Shown here: positions 1 to 9,665 of the stretch, in pieces
Numbering within the stretch: position 1 is the first letter of the stretch
How the letters are laid out: every line of letters begins with the position of its first letter
From: Eupeodes corollae
Lineage: Eukaryota > Arthropoda > Insecta > Diptera > Syrphidae
Assembly: GCF_945859685.1 (NCBI RefSeq)
Contig: NC_079147.1
Coordinates: forward strand, 255,802,572-255,866,571
Direction: 5' to 3'
DNA length: 64,000 nucleotides
Translations under genes and position numbers: made by a program
The notes under the pieces: generated by a model
What the model saw: only the letters and a program-made list of their open reading frames with translations
Told to the model about the DNA's origin: nothing
Database searches by the model: none

Positions 1-2298
1 ATAATCGGGAAAAACAACCTGCACCAAAACACTTCCGACAGCGGAAGCGAAATGTCATGGCAGCAAGTACACGTTTTCCACACCTCAATATCCACAAAGG
101 ATCTTGGAGTTCTCCAGATCAAACTACTGTCAACCAGATTGACCATATTGCGATCGACACCAGACACGCTTCCAGCATAATGGATGTTCGAACTTTCCGA
201 GGAGCTAACATCGACTCGGAACACTACCTCGTTGTAGCCAAGGTAGCACTGCGGATTTCCAGACCCAAGGCAAAACAGGGAGGTGCTGGGAGAAGGTACA
301 ACGTCGAACGGCCAAATCCTTTTCCGACCGAGTTACAAGTAACCTCTCTCAAAGTTCTCTGCCGCCAACAAAATGGATCGAAAACCAGTGGCAACATTGC
401 CAAGATGCAATTAGAGAAGCCGCCTCTGATGTGCTGGGTTTCAAGCATCCACCAACAAGGAACCCCTGGTTTGATGAGGAATGTGAGGCAAATGCAGCCA
501 AACGCTGCATAAATGACGAAAGCTGCTCATGAGCTCTATTAGCAGAGGAGAGGCGAAAGGAACGCCAACTTCTCAGAAGGAAAAAGAGAGGGCATGGGAA
601 ACGTGCCGTCAAAGATGTTGAGAGGTTTAAAAGCAGGAATGAAGTTCGAATGTTTTATGAACAGGTGAAATGAAATTCACAGGTACATAAACCTAGCACC
701 GAAAGCTGCAAGGACGAAAGTGGAAACATCATAGTGGAACCGCAGTCAATGCTGAGGATATGGAAGGACCACGTATGCAGACTGTATAACACCGACGACG
801 ACCTGCATTCCGCTGTCAGGCAGGATGATACATTCAACATAGACAATGAAAGCCAACAATCCCGCCCTCCCGACTAAGATGAAGTAAAGATTGCCATCGC
901 TGGAGCGGATGGCTTAAATGCCGAGCTCTTTAAAGCAGCTGGAGATAAGTTGGTTAGGAGCATGCACCAACTTATCTGTAAGATATGGTCGGAAGAAAGC
1001 ATATCCGATGAATGGAACCTCAGTATTGTTTTCCCGATCCTGAATAAAGGAAACCCTCTTAACTGCACCAACTATAAAGGAATCAGTCTACTTAACATCG
1101 CCTATAAAATCTTCTCTGCCGTAATATGTGAACGTCTAAAGCCCATCGTCAACAACCTGATAGGTCTTTTACAGTCTGGTTTTAGACCAGGAAAGTCCAC
1201 AGTTGATCAAATATTCACATTACGGCAGAGCCTGGAAAAAACCCAAGAACACCAAATCGACACCCAAAATCTTTTTACCGATTTCAAGGCCGCATATGAC
1301 AGCATCTACAGGGACGAGTTGTATAGATCCATGTCTAGTTTGGCATCCCTGCCAAACTCGTCCGTTTGTGCAGGAAGACTATGGAAAATTCACGCTGCTC
1401 CATAAAGGTTGGAAACAACTTAACAGAAACTTTCGACGTCAAAAAAGGTTTTTTGGCAAGGTGATGCGCTGTCATGTGATTTTTTTTTAACATCGTGCTT
1501 GAAAGAATAGTGCAGAGCTCACACGTCAACACTAGAAGCGCTATCCTTCAAAAGTTTGTCCAATTACTAGCATATGCTGATGACATTCACATAATTGGAA
1601 GAACTCAGCGTGATGTCAATGGGGCTTTTGTGAGAATTGAGGCAGAGGCGGCAAAAATGGGTTTAACGGTTAATTATGGCAACGCAAAGTACATGCTGTC
1701 GTCTAGAAAGGACATACAACACCGACGTTTTGGTCAAAACGTCACAATCGACAGACGTAACTTTGAGGTAGTCAAGGACTTCGTCTACCTGGGCTCCGCT
1801 GTAAACGCAGAAAACAACACCAGCGCTCAGATCAAACGAAAAATAACTCTTGCTAACCGCTGTTTCTTTTGACTAAGAAGGTAATTGAGTGGTAAAATCT
1901 TCTCTCAAGGGACCAAAGTGTTGCTATATAAGACTCTTATCAAGCCCGTCCTGCTATTTGGTGCAGAAGAATGGACTATGACAAAAGCGGATGAAAGCAC
2001 CTTGGGTCGTTTCGAAAGAAAAGTTCGGTATGAATCGAAATGGAGTGGAGGCAAAGATGGAACGACGAACTGTTCTCGCTGTACAGCAACGTAGGCTTAC
2101 GTAGAGCGCATGGAAACCAATCCTCCGGTCCGGGAGGAAGACCGCGGATCAGGTGGCGCGTACAAGTGAAAAGTGACCCCACCCAACTTGAAGCGCGAAA
2201 CTGGAGACATCTAGCTAGGGACCGAGCTAGATGGAAAAGTTTGTTGGGTGAGGCCTTATTTAACACAGAACTGTAGACCAACCTTAAGTAAGTAAGTA
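1..2298 (+). mobile_element. RTE-type LINE, degenerate copy with intact 3' end
   Basis: This is a non-LTR retrotransposon of the RTE type. Reading left to right it encodes the end of an apurinic-like endonuclease (about 1-260; motif NQIDHIAID), a linker, a reverse transcriptase (about 880-1870) and the C-terminal region ending RNWRHLARDRARWKSLLGEA near 2250. The left edge of the window cuts the 5' end. The frame shifts at several points (near 510, 870, 1360, 1870 and 2040), so no functional polyprotein is made. The 3' end is intact and finishes in the short tandem repeat TAAGTAAGTAAGTAA (2284-2298), a terminus expected for RTE elements. Family placement rests on the endonuclease and RT motifs plus this tail. 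Confidence 0.88.
950..1872 (+). pseudogene. RTE reverse transcriptase remnant
   Basis: Reverse transcriptase core of the RTE copy that starts the window, in at least two broken frames. Visible blocks are the fingers region (NYKGISLLNIAYKIFSA), the template-grip block (QSGFRPGKSTVDQIFTLRQ), motif A degraded to FTDFKAAYDS, and the catalytic motif C, LAYADD, at 1567-1584. Thumb residues follow (FEVVKDFVYLGSAVNAENN). Motif B (normally GFRQGDALSCD, as in the copy at 6155-7120) is garbled around 1440-1490 by a frameshift. The enzyme would have primed cDNA synthesis at a nicked target; this copy cannot. Confidence 0.82.
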
Positions 2299-2494
2299 AC
2301 CTAACCCATAAGTTGAGGGCTTTTACTTGTTAGCGATTTATTAAATATTTAGCACAGTGATTCGGATTGAGAAATAATTTAAATTTGAACTTAAGCAAAT
2401 TAATGTCATATTAACACCAAGTATACTGTTGAAGATAAATGAATACTGTGTGTGGGGCCAACAACATTTTTTAAAGTTGTACATATACAAATGT

Positions 2495-2811
2495 ACCGGT
2501 GGCATGATGGTTAGTGCGTTGGACTGTCATGCAAGAGGTCTTGGGTTCAATTCCTGCCTGTGTCACCTTAATTAAAAAAAAAAAAATAATTTTCGCGGGT
2601 ACTGCCTCTTGCGAGGAATTGACAAATCCTTCAAGAGTAATTCTTGTCATGAAAAAGTGCTTTCTCAAACTAGCCGTTCGAATTTGGCCTAAAATTGTAG
2701 GTCCCTTCCATTCCTGACAACAGTACTCGCACACAGGAATGGTTGAGAGTTGTAAGTCACTAGGCCCTGGTTCACAACGGACTGTTGCGCCACCCCATTT
2801 GATTTTTTTTG
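2495..2811 (+). mobile_element. tRNA-derived SINE with perfect target-site duplication
   Basis: A short interspersed element with a tRNA-like head. The A box is TGGCATGATGG (about 2500-2510) and the B box is GGGTTCAATTCCTG (about 2544-2557). The segment between them contains CTGTCAT, which resembles the anticodon loop of tRNA-Asp (GTC). A tRNA-unrelated body of about 200 bp follows, then a tail ending in GCGCCACCCCATTTGATTTTTTTT. It is flanked by perfect 14-bp direct repeats ACATATACAAATGT at 2481-2494 and 2812-2825, so the ends are certain and the insertion looks fairly young. Related copies lie at 9600-9665, 26414-26697 (minus), 29903-30012 and 30816-31091. Transcription would be by RNA polymerase III from the A/B boxes. 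Confidence 0.9.
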
Positions 2812-2825
2812 ACATATACAAATGT

Positions 2826-5435
2826 GGGCCTTATTATAACTTCTTAATTGTTTAATTTTTTTTTAATTGCAGTCACATGTTTTAACTTTAAAAAGTGTAT
2901 TACGAAAAGAAGAATTTTTTCATTAAAACATTTTTTTTTAATCTCAGAATTTAGGGCTGTTCGTTAAAACTTTGGCACTATCAATGCCTAAAATCAGATA
3001 TGATACTTTAAAAAAATGAAGCCAACAAAATAAAAAAGATCAAAACGATTAAATGCATTATTATTATCGTATCGCCCAAATATTTTATGATTTCAAACTT
3101 TCGAAAACAAAGTAAAATTAGATGGCGACAAAACCAATTCTGTTGGAGTACCGACAATTTTTCATTGTTATTTTTTTTTAACTAATTTAACTGTCACTTG
3201 TCAATTTTTTCTAATGTTTCCAAACACTTACTTTACTTCCACAAGTGGTGGCAAGTTAAATTGTTGCTAACATTATTGCACTTCCTTTTGAAAGATAAAA
3301 TAAATCAAATGTAAGAGGGCCTTTCCAAACAAAGTCTTTCCCACAAAAATAGCTACATACGTAACTTGTTCTGAAAAAAGAAAAAACAAAACAAAATGTC
3401 ACAAGGTTATAAAATTCATTTCACACTCTTATTTACATTCATGTCAAGCTGCATATCACCCCCATTTCTACCTTCTTCCATTTAAAAAATCCAAACCAAT
3501 TCTTAATTAAAAGAAATTCCCTTATTCACACCTAAGACCTAAGTAACTCAACATCTTCTCAAGAGTTATATAACCCTTGTTGAACTTAAAAGAAAAAAAA
3601 AACGAAAATAATAAACAAACAAAATCTCTACACTCTATACCGTTTATCCAATTAGAAAAGCACACATGTGACCCAAGGTTACAAAAATTGAATAATTATA
3701 ATAAATTAAGAAAAATAAACGAAATACTAGAACAAACCTTCTTTCCCATGGAACTTACATATCAAAAAAAAGTACCTAGCTTAAACTTCCTTCCGTCCAA
3801 TTAATGCTTTTGAAAATTTTAAAATCCTTTCATAGCCAAACAACCATAGAGCAAATGGGTACAAGACTTAGAGTCTAAAAGGTAGGGTTGTAAGTTGTGA
3901 AAAATTGGCAGTCCCAATAGATCTCAGAAGTTGCAGCAGACTTCAATGGTTCTTAGATGAAAATCATAGTGTTGGGAACCCTTAAGCAAGTAACTTGACA
4001 GCTGTCAAAATATAATAAAAGAGGCACTTTCAATAAATATTTTTAAGGTGTTAGCTTGGAAGATAAATATCTAATTTTCCTGGACTCCTGCCATACTTTT
4101 TGTAATATTCTTTTTTGACATTTCCTTTAAGTGTCATCTGTCAACAAATTCTTTTATGTTGGCAGTGCCTGAGTGTGAAAATGGTGGCCAAATTTAAACC
4201 ATGCAACTCTAAATTCCAGACTATTTTCAGTGTGAAACCATTGCATTTTTTTTAATTAAAAAAGGGAATATGTTATTTTCGCCACAGAAACAAAAAAAGT
4301 ATCAAAAAAGTAGGAAACAAAAGACAAAATAAAGGAAAATATAAATATGGCTCACCACCTCCTTCGCAATGCACTTTAATAACAGTCACCCATCAGACCC
4401 AATTCCACTTACAAAACCACCATCAACACCGTACCGCATATCGTTCAGCAGCATCACCAACAGAACAGCAACACCAGCAACAGGATCTATGCAATTGAAT
4501 CAGGGCGATACAATTATCCTTCGAGTGAGAGTTGCCTGTGATATATACCACAGAGCACAGGTGTTGGTTCTTTAATTTAATTAAATCCCTTTCTTTCGTT
4601 GTCCTAAGGCCACCGAACTGCGTGTGCGTTTTTATTCTTTTTTTTGCCATCCATGATGTCTCCAATGAACAAGGACCAACTTTTTTTTCCTGTAGCTTGG
4701 TAAGGTATGCATGTATATGTACAAGAATCAGTTAGGGTCACCGCGGCAATAGCAGAGGTTACCATTTTAACCCTTAATTTAATGAAACACTTGAGTTCAC
4801 CGTCTGTTGACTCGAACTCAAGCTCTGGAGCTCGAGCACCACCAAAAGGAAATAAATTTTCAAACCAAAGCAAAGTAGGAAGAAAAAATATCCTTGCAAC
4901 ACATAAAAACAGGATTCTTTTTCTGCACTAATATAATTTTTTTGTATCAGGGAAAATGAATGAAAATGAAGAAGAAGCAAAATAAAACAACAAGGATTCA
5001 GCTGTCATGGAGATTCACTGGCATCTCCTTGTAAAGGAACGCGACGAACAACGCACGGAGACGATGATGACGACGACGACGGCCAAGGGTGGTGCATAAT
5101 TAAAAGCAGAACAAAAATTATGCATTTTCATTCATTCATTGCATTTTCTTTGGAAAAAAGTCCTTTTTTAAAAAGTATTAGTACATAGTTGGTGGAGGTT
5201 GAAATTGTGGGGCTGCACATCCAATGGTTGGAAGTAATTTTTGTAAAATATTGAAATTCTTAAGCATTTTTATTTGATGTTGGTTGGAGAAAAATTTAAA
5301 CAAAAAATAATTTAAGGTCAAACATCAGCAAAACACAATTGTTTTAACTAATTAAATAAAGTCGAACACATTTTGCACTAAATTTTAAATAATTTACTTT
5401 TAAGTTCTGGTAAATGTTTTTAAAAACTAACCTTA
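2826..5435. other. Non-coding AT-rich stretch
   Basis: No supported gene. The first part is low-complexity AT-rich DNA. About 4330-5130 is less AT-rich, with a mixed-complexity block and a short GAC/GAT triplet run near 5060-5080, and looks like single-copy host intergenic or intronic sequence. The open frames here are short, mutually overlapping and show no recognisable motif. Confidence 0.5.
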
Positions 5436-5439
5436 TTTT

Positions 5440-5903
5440 TAAACGAAGTAATTTTTTAAGTTTATTTTCTTAACAAATAAATTTTCACTGCGGTTATTTT
5501 AAACCAAGATTATTTAATTACCAAGCTTTGGTTATATTGTAAACTCGCCTCCTAACAAAGGCTATTTTTTGACCGTGGTTATATTCATACAAACGTTTTT
5601 TCTTAACCAACATTATTTTCTTACCAATGTTATTTTATATCTGTGGTTATTATTTTACCAAGGTTATTTTTCAAATGATTTTATTAACTTATTTAATAGA
5701 CCTGGCTATTTTTTTAACCGAAGTTATTTCTTAACCAAGGTAATTTTCTAACCTGGGTTATTTCTGAACCAAAGTTATTTAATAACCTCGGGTATTTTCC
5801 AACCAATGATATTATTAAACCGAAGGTGTTTAATTACCTATTTTTTTAATCGTGGATAGTTTTTATCCGTGGTTATTTTTAACCACAATTATTTTGTAGG
5901 TTA
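5440..5903. repeat. Degenerate AACC-nn-GGTT minisatellite
   Basis: A head-to-tail array of a diverged unit of about 20 bp with the core AACCAAGGTTATTTT. The centre (AACC, two bases, GGTT) is palindromic, so each unit is a small inverted repeat. Roughly 20 units can be counted by eye from the recurring 'aacc..ggttattt'. The array stops abruptly at 5903, where an RTE copy begins. The same unit reappears at 8512-8581 and 9575-9595 beyond the inserted elements, so one original array was interrupted. Confidence 0.75.
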
Positions 5904-7414
5904 ACATCGTAGTATAACCGCAGTCGATGCTGAGAGTATGGAAAATTACTTCTCCAAATTATAAATCGGCGATGACTAACCGAATTCCGCTGTAAGGGAG
6001 ATAGAACCACTTAACCTCGGCGAGGTAGATCAACAATTCCACCTTGCCGACCTTGACGAAGTAAAGATAGCTATATCTAAACTTAAGTCATAAAAAGCTG
6101 CTGGAGCTTACAGCATGCATCGCTGCTGAACTATTCAAAACATCAGGCGATGGCTTGGTAGGGAGCATGCACCAACTCATCTGCAAAATATGGTCGGAAG
6201 AAAGCATGCCCGATGAGTGGAATCTCAGCATAGTGCGCCCGATACATAAGAAAGGAGACCCTCTAAACTGCGCCAACTACAGAGGCATCAGTTTCCTTAA
6301 CATTGCGTATAAGATTCTCTCTGCAGTATTACGTGAACGTCTGAAGCCATTCGTCAACAACCTGATTGGTCCTTATCAGTGTGGCTTCAGACCAGAAAAG
6401 TCCACTATCGACCAAATATTCACACTATGGCAGATCTTGGAAAAAACCCAGGAGCTTCAAATCGATACCCACCATCTCTTTATCGATTTTAAAGCCGCGT
6501 ATGACAGCATCTATAAGGAAGAGTTCTACCGAGCAATGTCTAGTTTTAACATCCCAGTCAAACTTATCCGTTTGTGCAGAATGACGATGGAGAATGCACT
6601 CTGCTCTATCAAGGTCGGAAAAGATCTTACCGATGCATTTGATGTCAAAAAAGGTTTTAGACAAGGCGATGCACTGTCATGCGACTTCTTCAACATCGTT
6701 CTGGAAAGAATTGTGCAAAACTCAACCGTCAACACTAGAGGCACAATCTTCCAAAGGTCCATTCAATTACTCGGATACGCAGATGACATTGACATAATCG
6801 GAAGATCAAAGCGTGATGTCAGTGGAGCGTTTTTGAGCATTGCGACGGAAGCGAAGAAGATGGTTTTAGTGGTCAATGAGGGCAAGACCAAGTATATGCT
6901 GTCATCAAAAAAGGACACTGAACAACGACGTGTTGGACAAAACGTCACCATGGACAGTTATAACTTTGAGGTAGTTAAGGACTTTGTCTACCTAGGCACC
7001 GCTATTAACAGAGACAACGACACCAGCGCTGAAATCAAACGAAGAATAACTCTTGTAAATCGCTGCTTCTTTGGAATAAGAAGGCAATTGAGAAGTAAAG
7101 TCCTCTTTCGAGCATCTTAAATCACACTTATCATCCCGATTCTCATTTAAGGCGCTGAGGCCTGGACCCTGTCAAAGAAAGATGTAAGCGTCTTAGAATG
7201 CTTAGAGAGAAAAATTCTTCGGGTGATTTTTGGTCCCGTAACAATAGATGGAGAATGGAGGAGAAGATATTACGACGAACTGTACGGGCTGTACAGCGAC
7301 ACTGACTTAGTTAGCAGAATTAAAGTCCAACGGCTTAGATGGCTAGGTCATGTAGAGCGGATGGACTTCAATGCTCCAGCCCGGAAGTTCTTCGAATCCA
7401 ATATCGAGGGACGT
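5903..7414 (+). mobile_element. RTE-type LINE, truncated at both ends
   Basis: Second RTE copy, alignable with the one at 1-2298 from its position ~727 onwards. It holds the pre-RT segment, a full RT core and the HVERMD-type C-terminal segment (about 7223-7410). It lacks the endonuclease and the terminal repeat tail: it ends in RKFFESNIEGRR, where another LINE begins directly. It sits in the minisatellite at 5440-5903 and in turn received the LINE at 7415. Confidence 0.85.
6155..7120 (+). CDS. RTE reverse transcriptase, longest open RT frame in the window
   Basis: A 321-residue open frame covering the RT core. Blocks in order: NYRGISFLNIAYKILSA (about residue 42), QCGFRPEKSTIDQIFTLW, motif A FIDFKAAYDS (about residue 109), motif B KKGFRQGDALSCDFFNIVLE (about residue 169), and catalytic motif C YADD (residues 208-211). 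Thumb residues follow, including FEVVKDFVYLGTAIN. All three catalytic-site motifs look intact, unlike the other copies. The protein is still a fragment: the upstream endonuclease is missing and a TAA at 7118 cuts it from the C-terminal segment that continues in another frame at 7223. The ATG at 6155 is only the first available codon, not a natural start. Confidence 0.8.
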   Translation: MVGSMHQLICKIWSEESMPDEWNLSIVRPIHKKGDPLNCANYRGISFLNIAYKILSAVLRERLKPFVNNLIGPYQCGFRPEKSTIDQIFTLWQILEKTQELQIDTHHLFIDFKAAYDSIYKEEFYRAMSSFNIPVKLIRLCRMTMENALCSIKVGKDLTDAFDVKKGFRQGDALSCDFFNIVLERIVQNSTVNTRGTIFQRSIQLLGYADDIDIIGRSKRDVSGAFLSIATEAKKMVLVVNEGKTKYMLSSKKDTEQRRVGQNVTMDSYNFEVVKDFVYLGTAINRDNDTSAEIKRRITLVNRCFFGIRRQLRSKVLFRAS

Positions 7415-8511
7415 CGTCTTTCCTACTCTACAGGTCTCTTTCCGAGATGATGGAAAATCGCATGATGGCGAATGTCACCCCCCCCCCCCCAACAAGTGTC
7501 CAAAATACTCACTTCCCTTCTTTCCAAGGTCATGAAAACGCTGATAAATTATCAGCTTGAGAAATATCTTAAAGAACGGAAGCTTCTTAATAACTTTCGT
7601 AGCAATAGGTCCACTGGTGATCTCATGGTTCATCTCACCGAAAAGTGGAACAAATCTTTACATCGTTTAGGAGAAAGTAAGATTATTGCACTTGATACTT
7701 CAAAAGTATTTGATAAAGTTTGGCACCAAGCTCTCTTATCGAAAATGCGTGCTTTTGGTATTGATGAATTTCTTCTTCGTTGGATTAGAAATTACCTTTC
7801 AAACCGTTCCATACAAGTTGTACTGAATGGTTTCAAGTCTGAAATTCATCAAATAAATGCTGGTGTTCCCCAGGGCTCCATTTTGTCCCCGAATCTTTTC
7901 ATTATATTCATAAATGATCTTATGTCTGCCACTTCTAATTCATTAAACTGTTTCGCCGACGACAGTACCCTCAGCTTTTCATATTCGTTTCTAGATTCAC
8001 ATCTTTGTCCTTCGGATGTGGAACTTAAACGGCAGCATATGATAAGCTCATTAAGTTCTGATCTTGACAGCATTATTTATGGGGAGTTAGAAACCGTGTA
8101 GAATTTAATGCTTGGAAAACTCAATGCTGTCTCTTGTCGTTAAAGCGTAACACATGCCCCCCGATGCCACTATCTATGAGCGGCACTTGCATCAAGGAAA
8201 CTAATCAACTTTCAGTACTCGGTATGAATATCACAGATTACCTCTAATGCAGCCAGGTGCTTAGGATTCCTCCGGCGGTGCAAGAAATTGTTCACCCCTT
8301 CTGATCTAGCTGTAATTGACAAAGCCTTCATTCGTCCTAAGCTTGAATATAATTCGCTTATCTGAGCAGGTGCCCCTAAAACAAGATTGAATCTCTTGGA
8401 TAGAATTGTTGCAATCTACACCTTAAACGGTGCAGCCGTAATACTCGCACTTCCAGGAATGCTAATCAGTTTACCCTTGAGCTCAATTTCGGGTTCCAAA
8501 AAAAAAAAAAT
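7415..8511 (+). mobile_element. Jockey-superfamily LINE fragment (family A, copy 1)
   Basis: 5'-truncated non-LTR element of a family that recurs at 53047-55190 and 58060-58536. It begins at the RTE boundary with a degraded GLFPR-WKIA segment matching GLVPSSWKTAF of the second copy, passes a poly-C run (about 7476-7490), then carries the RT domain in one frame and later pieces (CLGFLRRCKKLFTPSDLA, then RPKLEYNSLI) in others. It stops near a run of 13 A at about 8498-8510, which could be its poly(A) tail. The clade (L2/CR1/Daphne-like) is my best guess, not a measured result. Confidence 0.78.
7472..8101 (+). pseudogene. LINE family A reverse transcriptase, partial
   Basis: A 209-residue open frame with RT motif A ALDTSKVFDKVWH, motif B NAGVPQGSILSPNLFIIFIN and motif C CFADDSTL (FADD at 7952-7963). 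FADD is the usual catalytic variant in jockey-type LINEs. The N-terminal fingers are lost and the C-terminal thumb and connection regions lie downstream in other frames. Compared with the sister copy at 53741-54819 this one keeps the GVPQGS motif that the sister has lost. Confidence 0.82.
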
Positions 8512-8581
8512 ATTTTCATATGTTAACCACAGTTATTGTAAACCAAAGTTATTTTGTAACCAAGGTTATTTTGTTAAGCAG
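8512..8581. repeat. Remnant of the AACC-nn-GGTT minisatellite
   Basis: Three to four units with the same core as the array at 5440-5903 (for example AACCAAGGTTATTTT near 8560). It lies between LINE family A on the left and the inverted LINE on the right, so it marks the continuation of the split array. A further fragment, TCGCGGTTATCTT, lies near 9578. Confidence 0.65.
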
Positions 8582-9252
8582 TAAATAGACATTCGCGAAT
8601 GTTTGCAGCTTTTTGTACTGGCTGTTCTTTTCCACCTTCGATGGAGACGATACTTCCAAGGTATTGAAAGCTCTCCACTTTTTCCACCAGTACTTATTTG
8701 AGAGGATGGTTGGGTTCTGAGGCTGATCATTTTGGTTTTGCCGGAATTAATTATCAGCCCCACGACTTCTCCTTTTCTCACCACACTACTTGTTTTCAAA
8801 TTATGATCCTATGGGAAAGTAAGCAAACATCGTTCACGTAATCCAAGTAATAGGATGAAAACGTCAATTGGATCCCTCCGCTACCTGACAAAGCTGCCCG
8901 CAGTACATCGACAGAATGCAGCTCTGTCTGATTCCGATACGGATTTTAAAATCATCTGACAACCTACCATCGTGCAGAACGTGGCACTTGAATCCATCAT
9001 ATGTAGACTTTAAAATGGCAATTAGTTTTTTTTGGAATGCCTCTCCTCCGCAAAGCTAACCATATGTACTCCCTGTTGACGCTATCAAAGGCCTTCTCGA
9101 AGTCTATGAACAACAGGTATAGTGGTGCTCGATATTCAAAGCACTGGATACAGGAGGATCCTGTATATTTTCGACATCGAGTGCGGCCTCAAGGTGTTCT
9201 CTGATGCGAATGATTTTAGCTACTATTTTGGCAACGGCAGGTAAAACACAAA
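8582..9252 (-). pseudogene. LINE reverse transcriptase, inverted 5' part of a 5'-inverted insertion
   Basis: Read on the minus strand this encodes a decayed RT: AKIIRIREHLEAALDVE, then motif A YLLFIDFEKAFDSVNREYIW (about 9121-9062), the following helix LIAILKSTYDGFKCHVLHDG, a motif B ending in IRQSCILS, and the thumb segment VESFQYLGSIVSIEGG (about 8690-8630). Motif C is lost in a short deletion. The protein ends near 8582 without the usual C-terminal region. That missing region is found next door on the opposite strand (9255-9570). Confidence 0.78.
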
Positions 9253-9254
9253 TT

Positions 9255-9570
9255 ACTCTCTTGTCGTGAATAGATGCCTTCACAATATTCTAAGGATTTT
9301 CTGGTCAAACAGAATATCCGAAGAGGGCTTCATAGAAGAACAGGCCAGGAATCTATAGACTCTATTATACGAAGGCGTAAGTTGCAATGGATTGGATATA
9401 CGTATTAAACAACAAGCCTCAAAGAAGTCAGACCTCATCTCCGGTGGAGCAACCAAGTTGAGCTAGTTGCGCGGTACTGGTTTAATATTCAAATTGGAGA
9501 TCAAGTAAGCTTAAGGAATCTATATTACTTGAGACAGAGGAGCACCCGCGCTGTTATAAGTAAGTGATTC
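9255..9570 (+). mobile_element. LINE 3' part belonging to the inverted fragment at 8582-9252
   Basis: Plus-strand sequence coding for the C-terminal end of the same kind of LINE: NRCLHNILRIFW, RRTGQESIDSIIRRRKLQWI and a basic/Trp segment, with several frameshifts. It finishes with ATAAGTAAGTGATT near 9556-9570. With the minus-strand RT immediately to its left, the pair forms a single insertion whose 5' portion is inverted, as produced by twin priming during target-primed reverse transcription. Confidence 0.72.
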
Positions 9571-9599
9571 CTTAATCGCGGTTATCTTATAAGTTTTTT

Positions 9600-9665
9600 T
9601 TGCACGGTCTTGCAAGTTTAGCCGTTCGGATTCGGCTTAGAACTATAGGTCCCTTCCATCATATT
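9600..9665 (+). repeat. Fragment of the tRNA-SINE body
   Basis: About 65 bp matching the central body of the SINE (TAGCCGTTCGGATTCGGCTTA, then ATAGGTCCCTTCCAT). The tRNA head and the tail are absent. Confidence 0.65.

Noticed and set aside
2495..2570. A tRNA-Asp gene
   Set aside because: A and B boxes are good but no paired acceptor stem closes it, the sequence continues into a SINE body, and a target duplication brackets the whole unit.
5440..5903. Regularly spaced short repeats that could suggest a CRISPR array
   Set aside because: Units are head-to-tail, diverged and lack unique spacers of constant length, and the DNA is from an animal genome.
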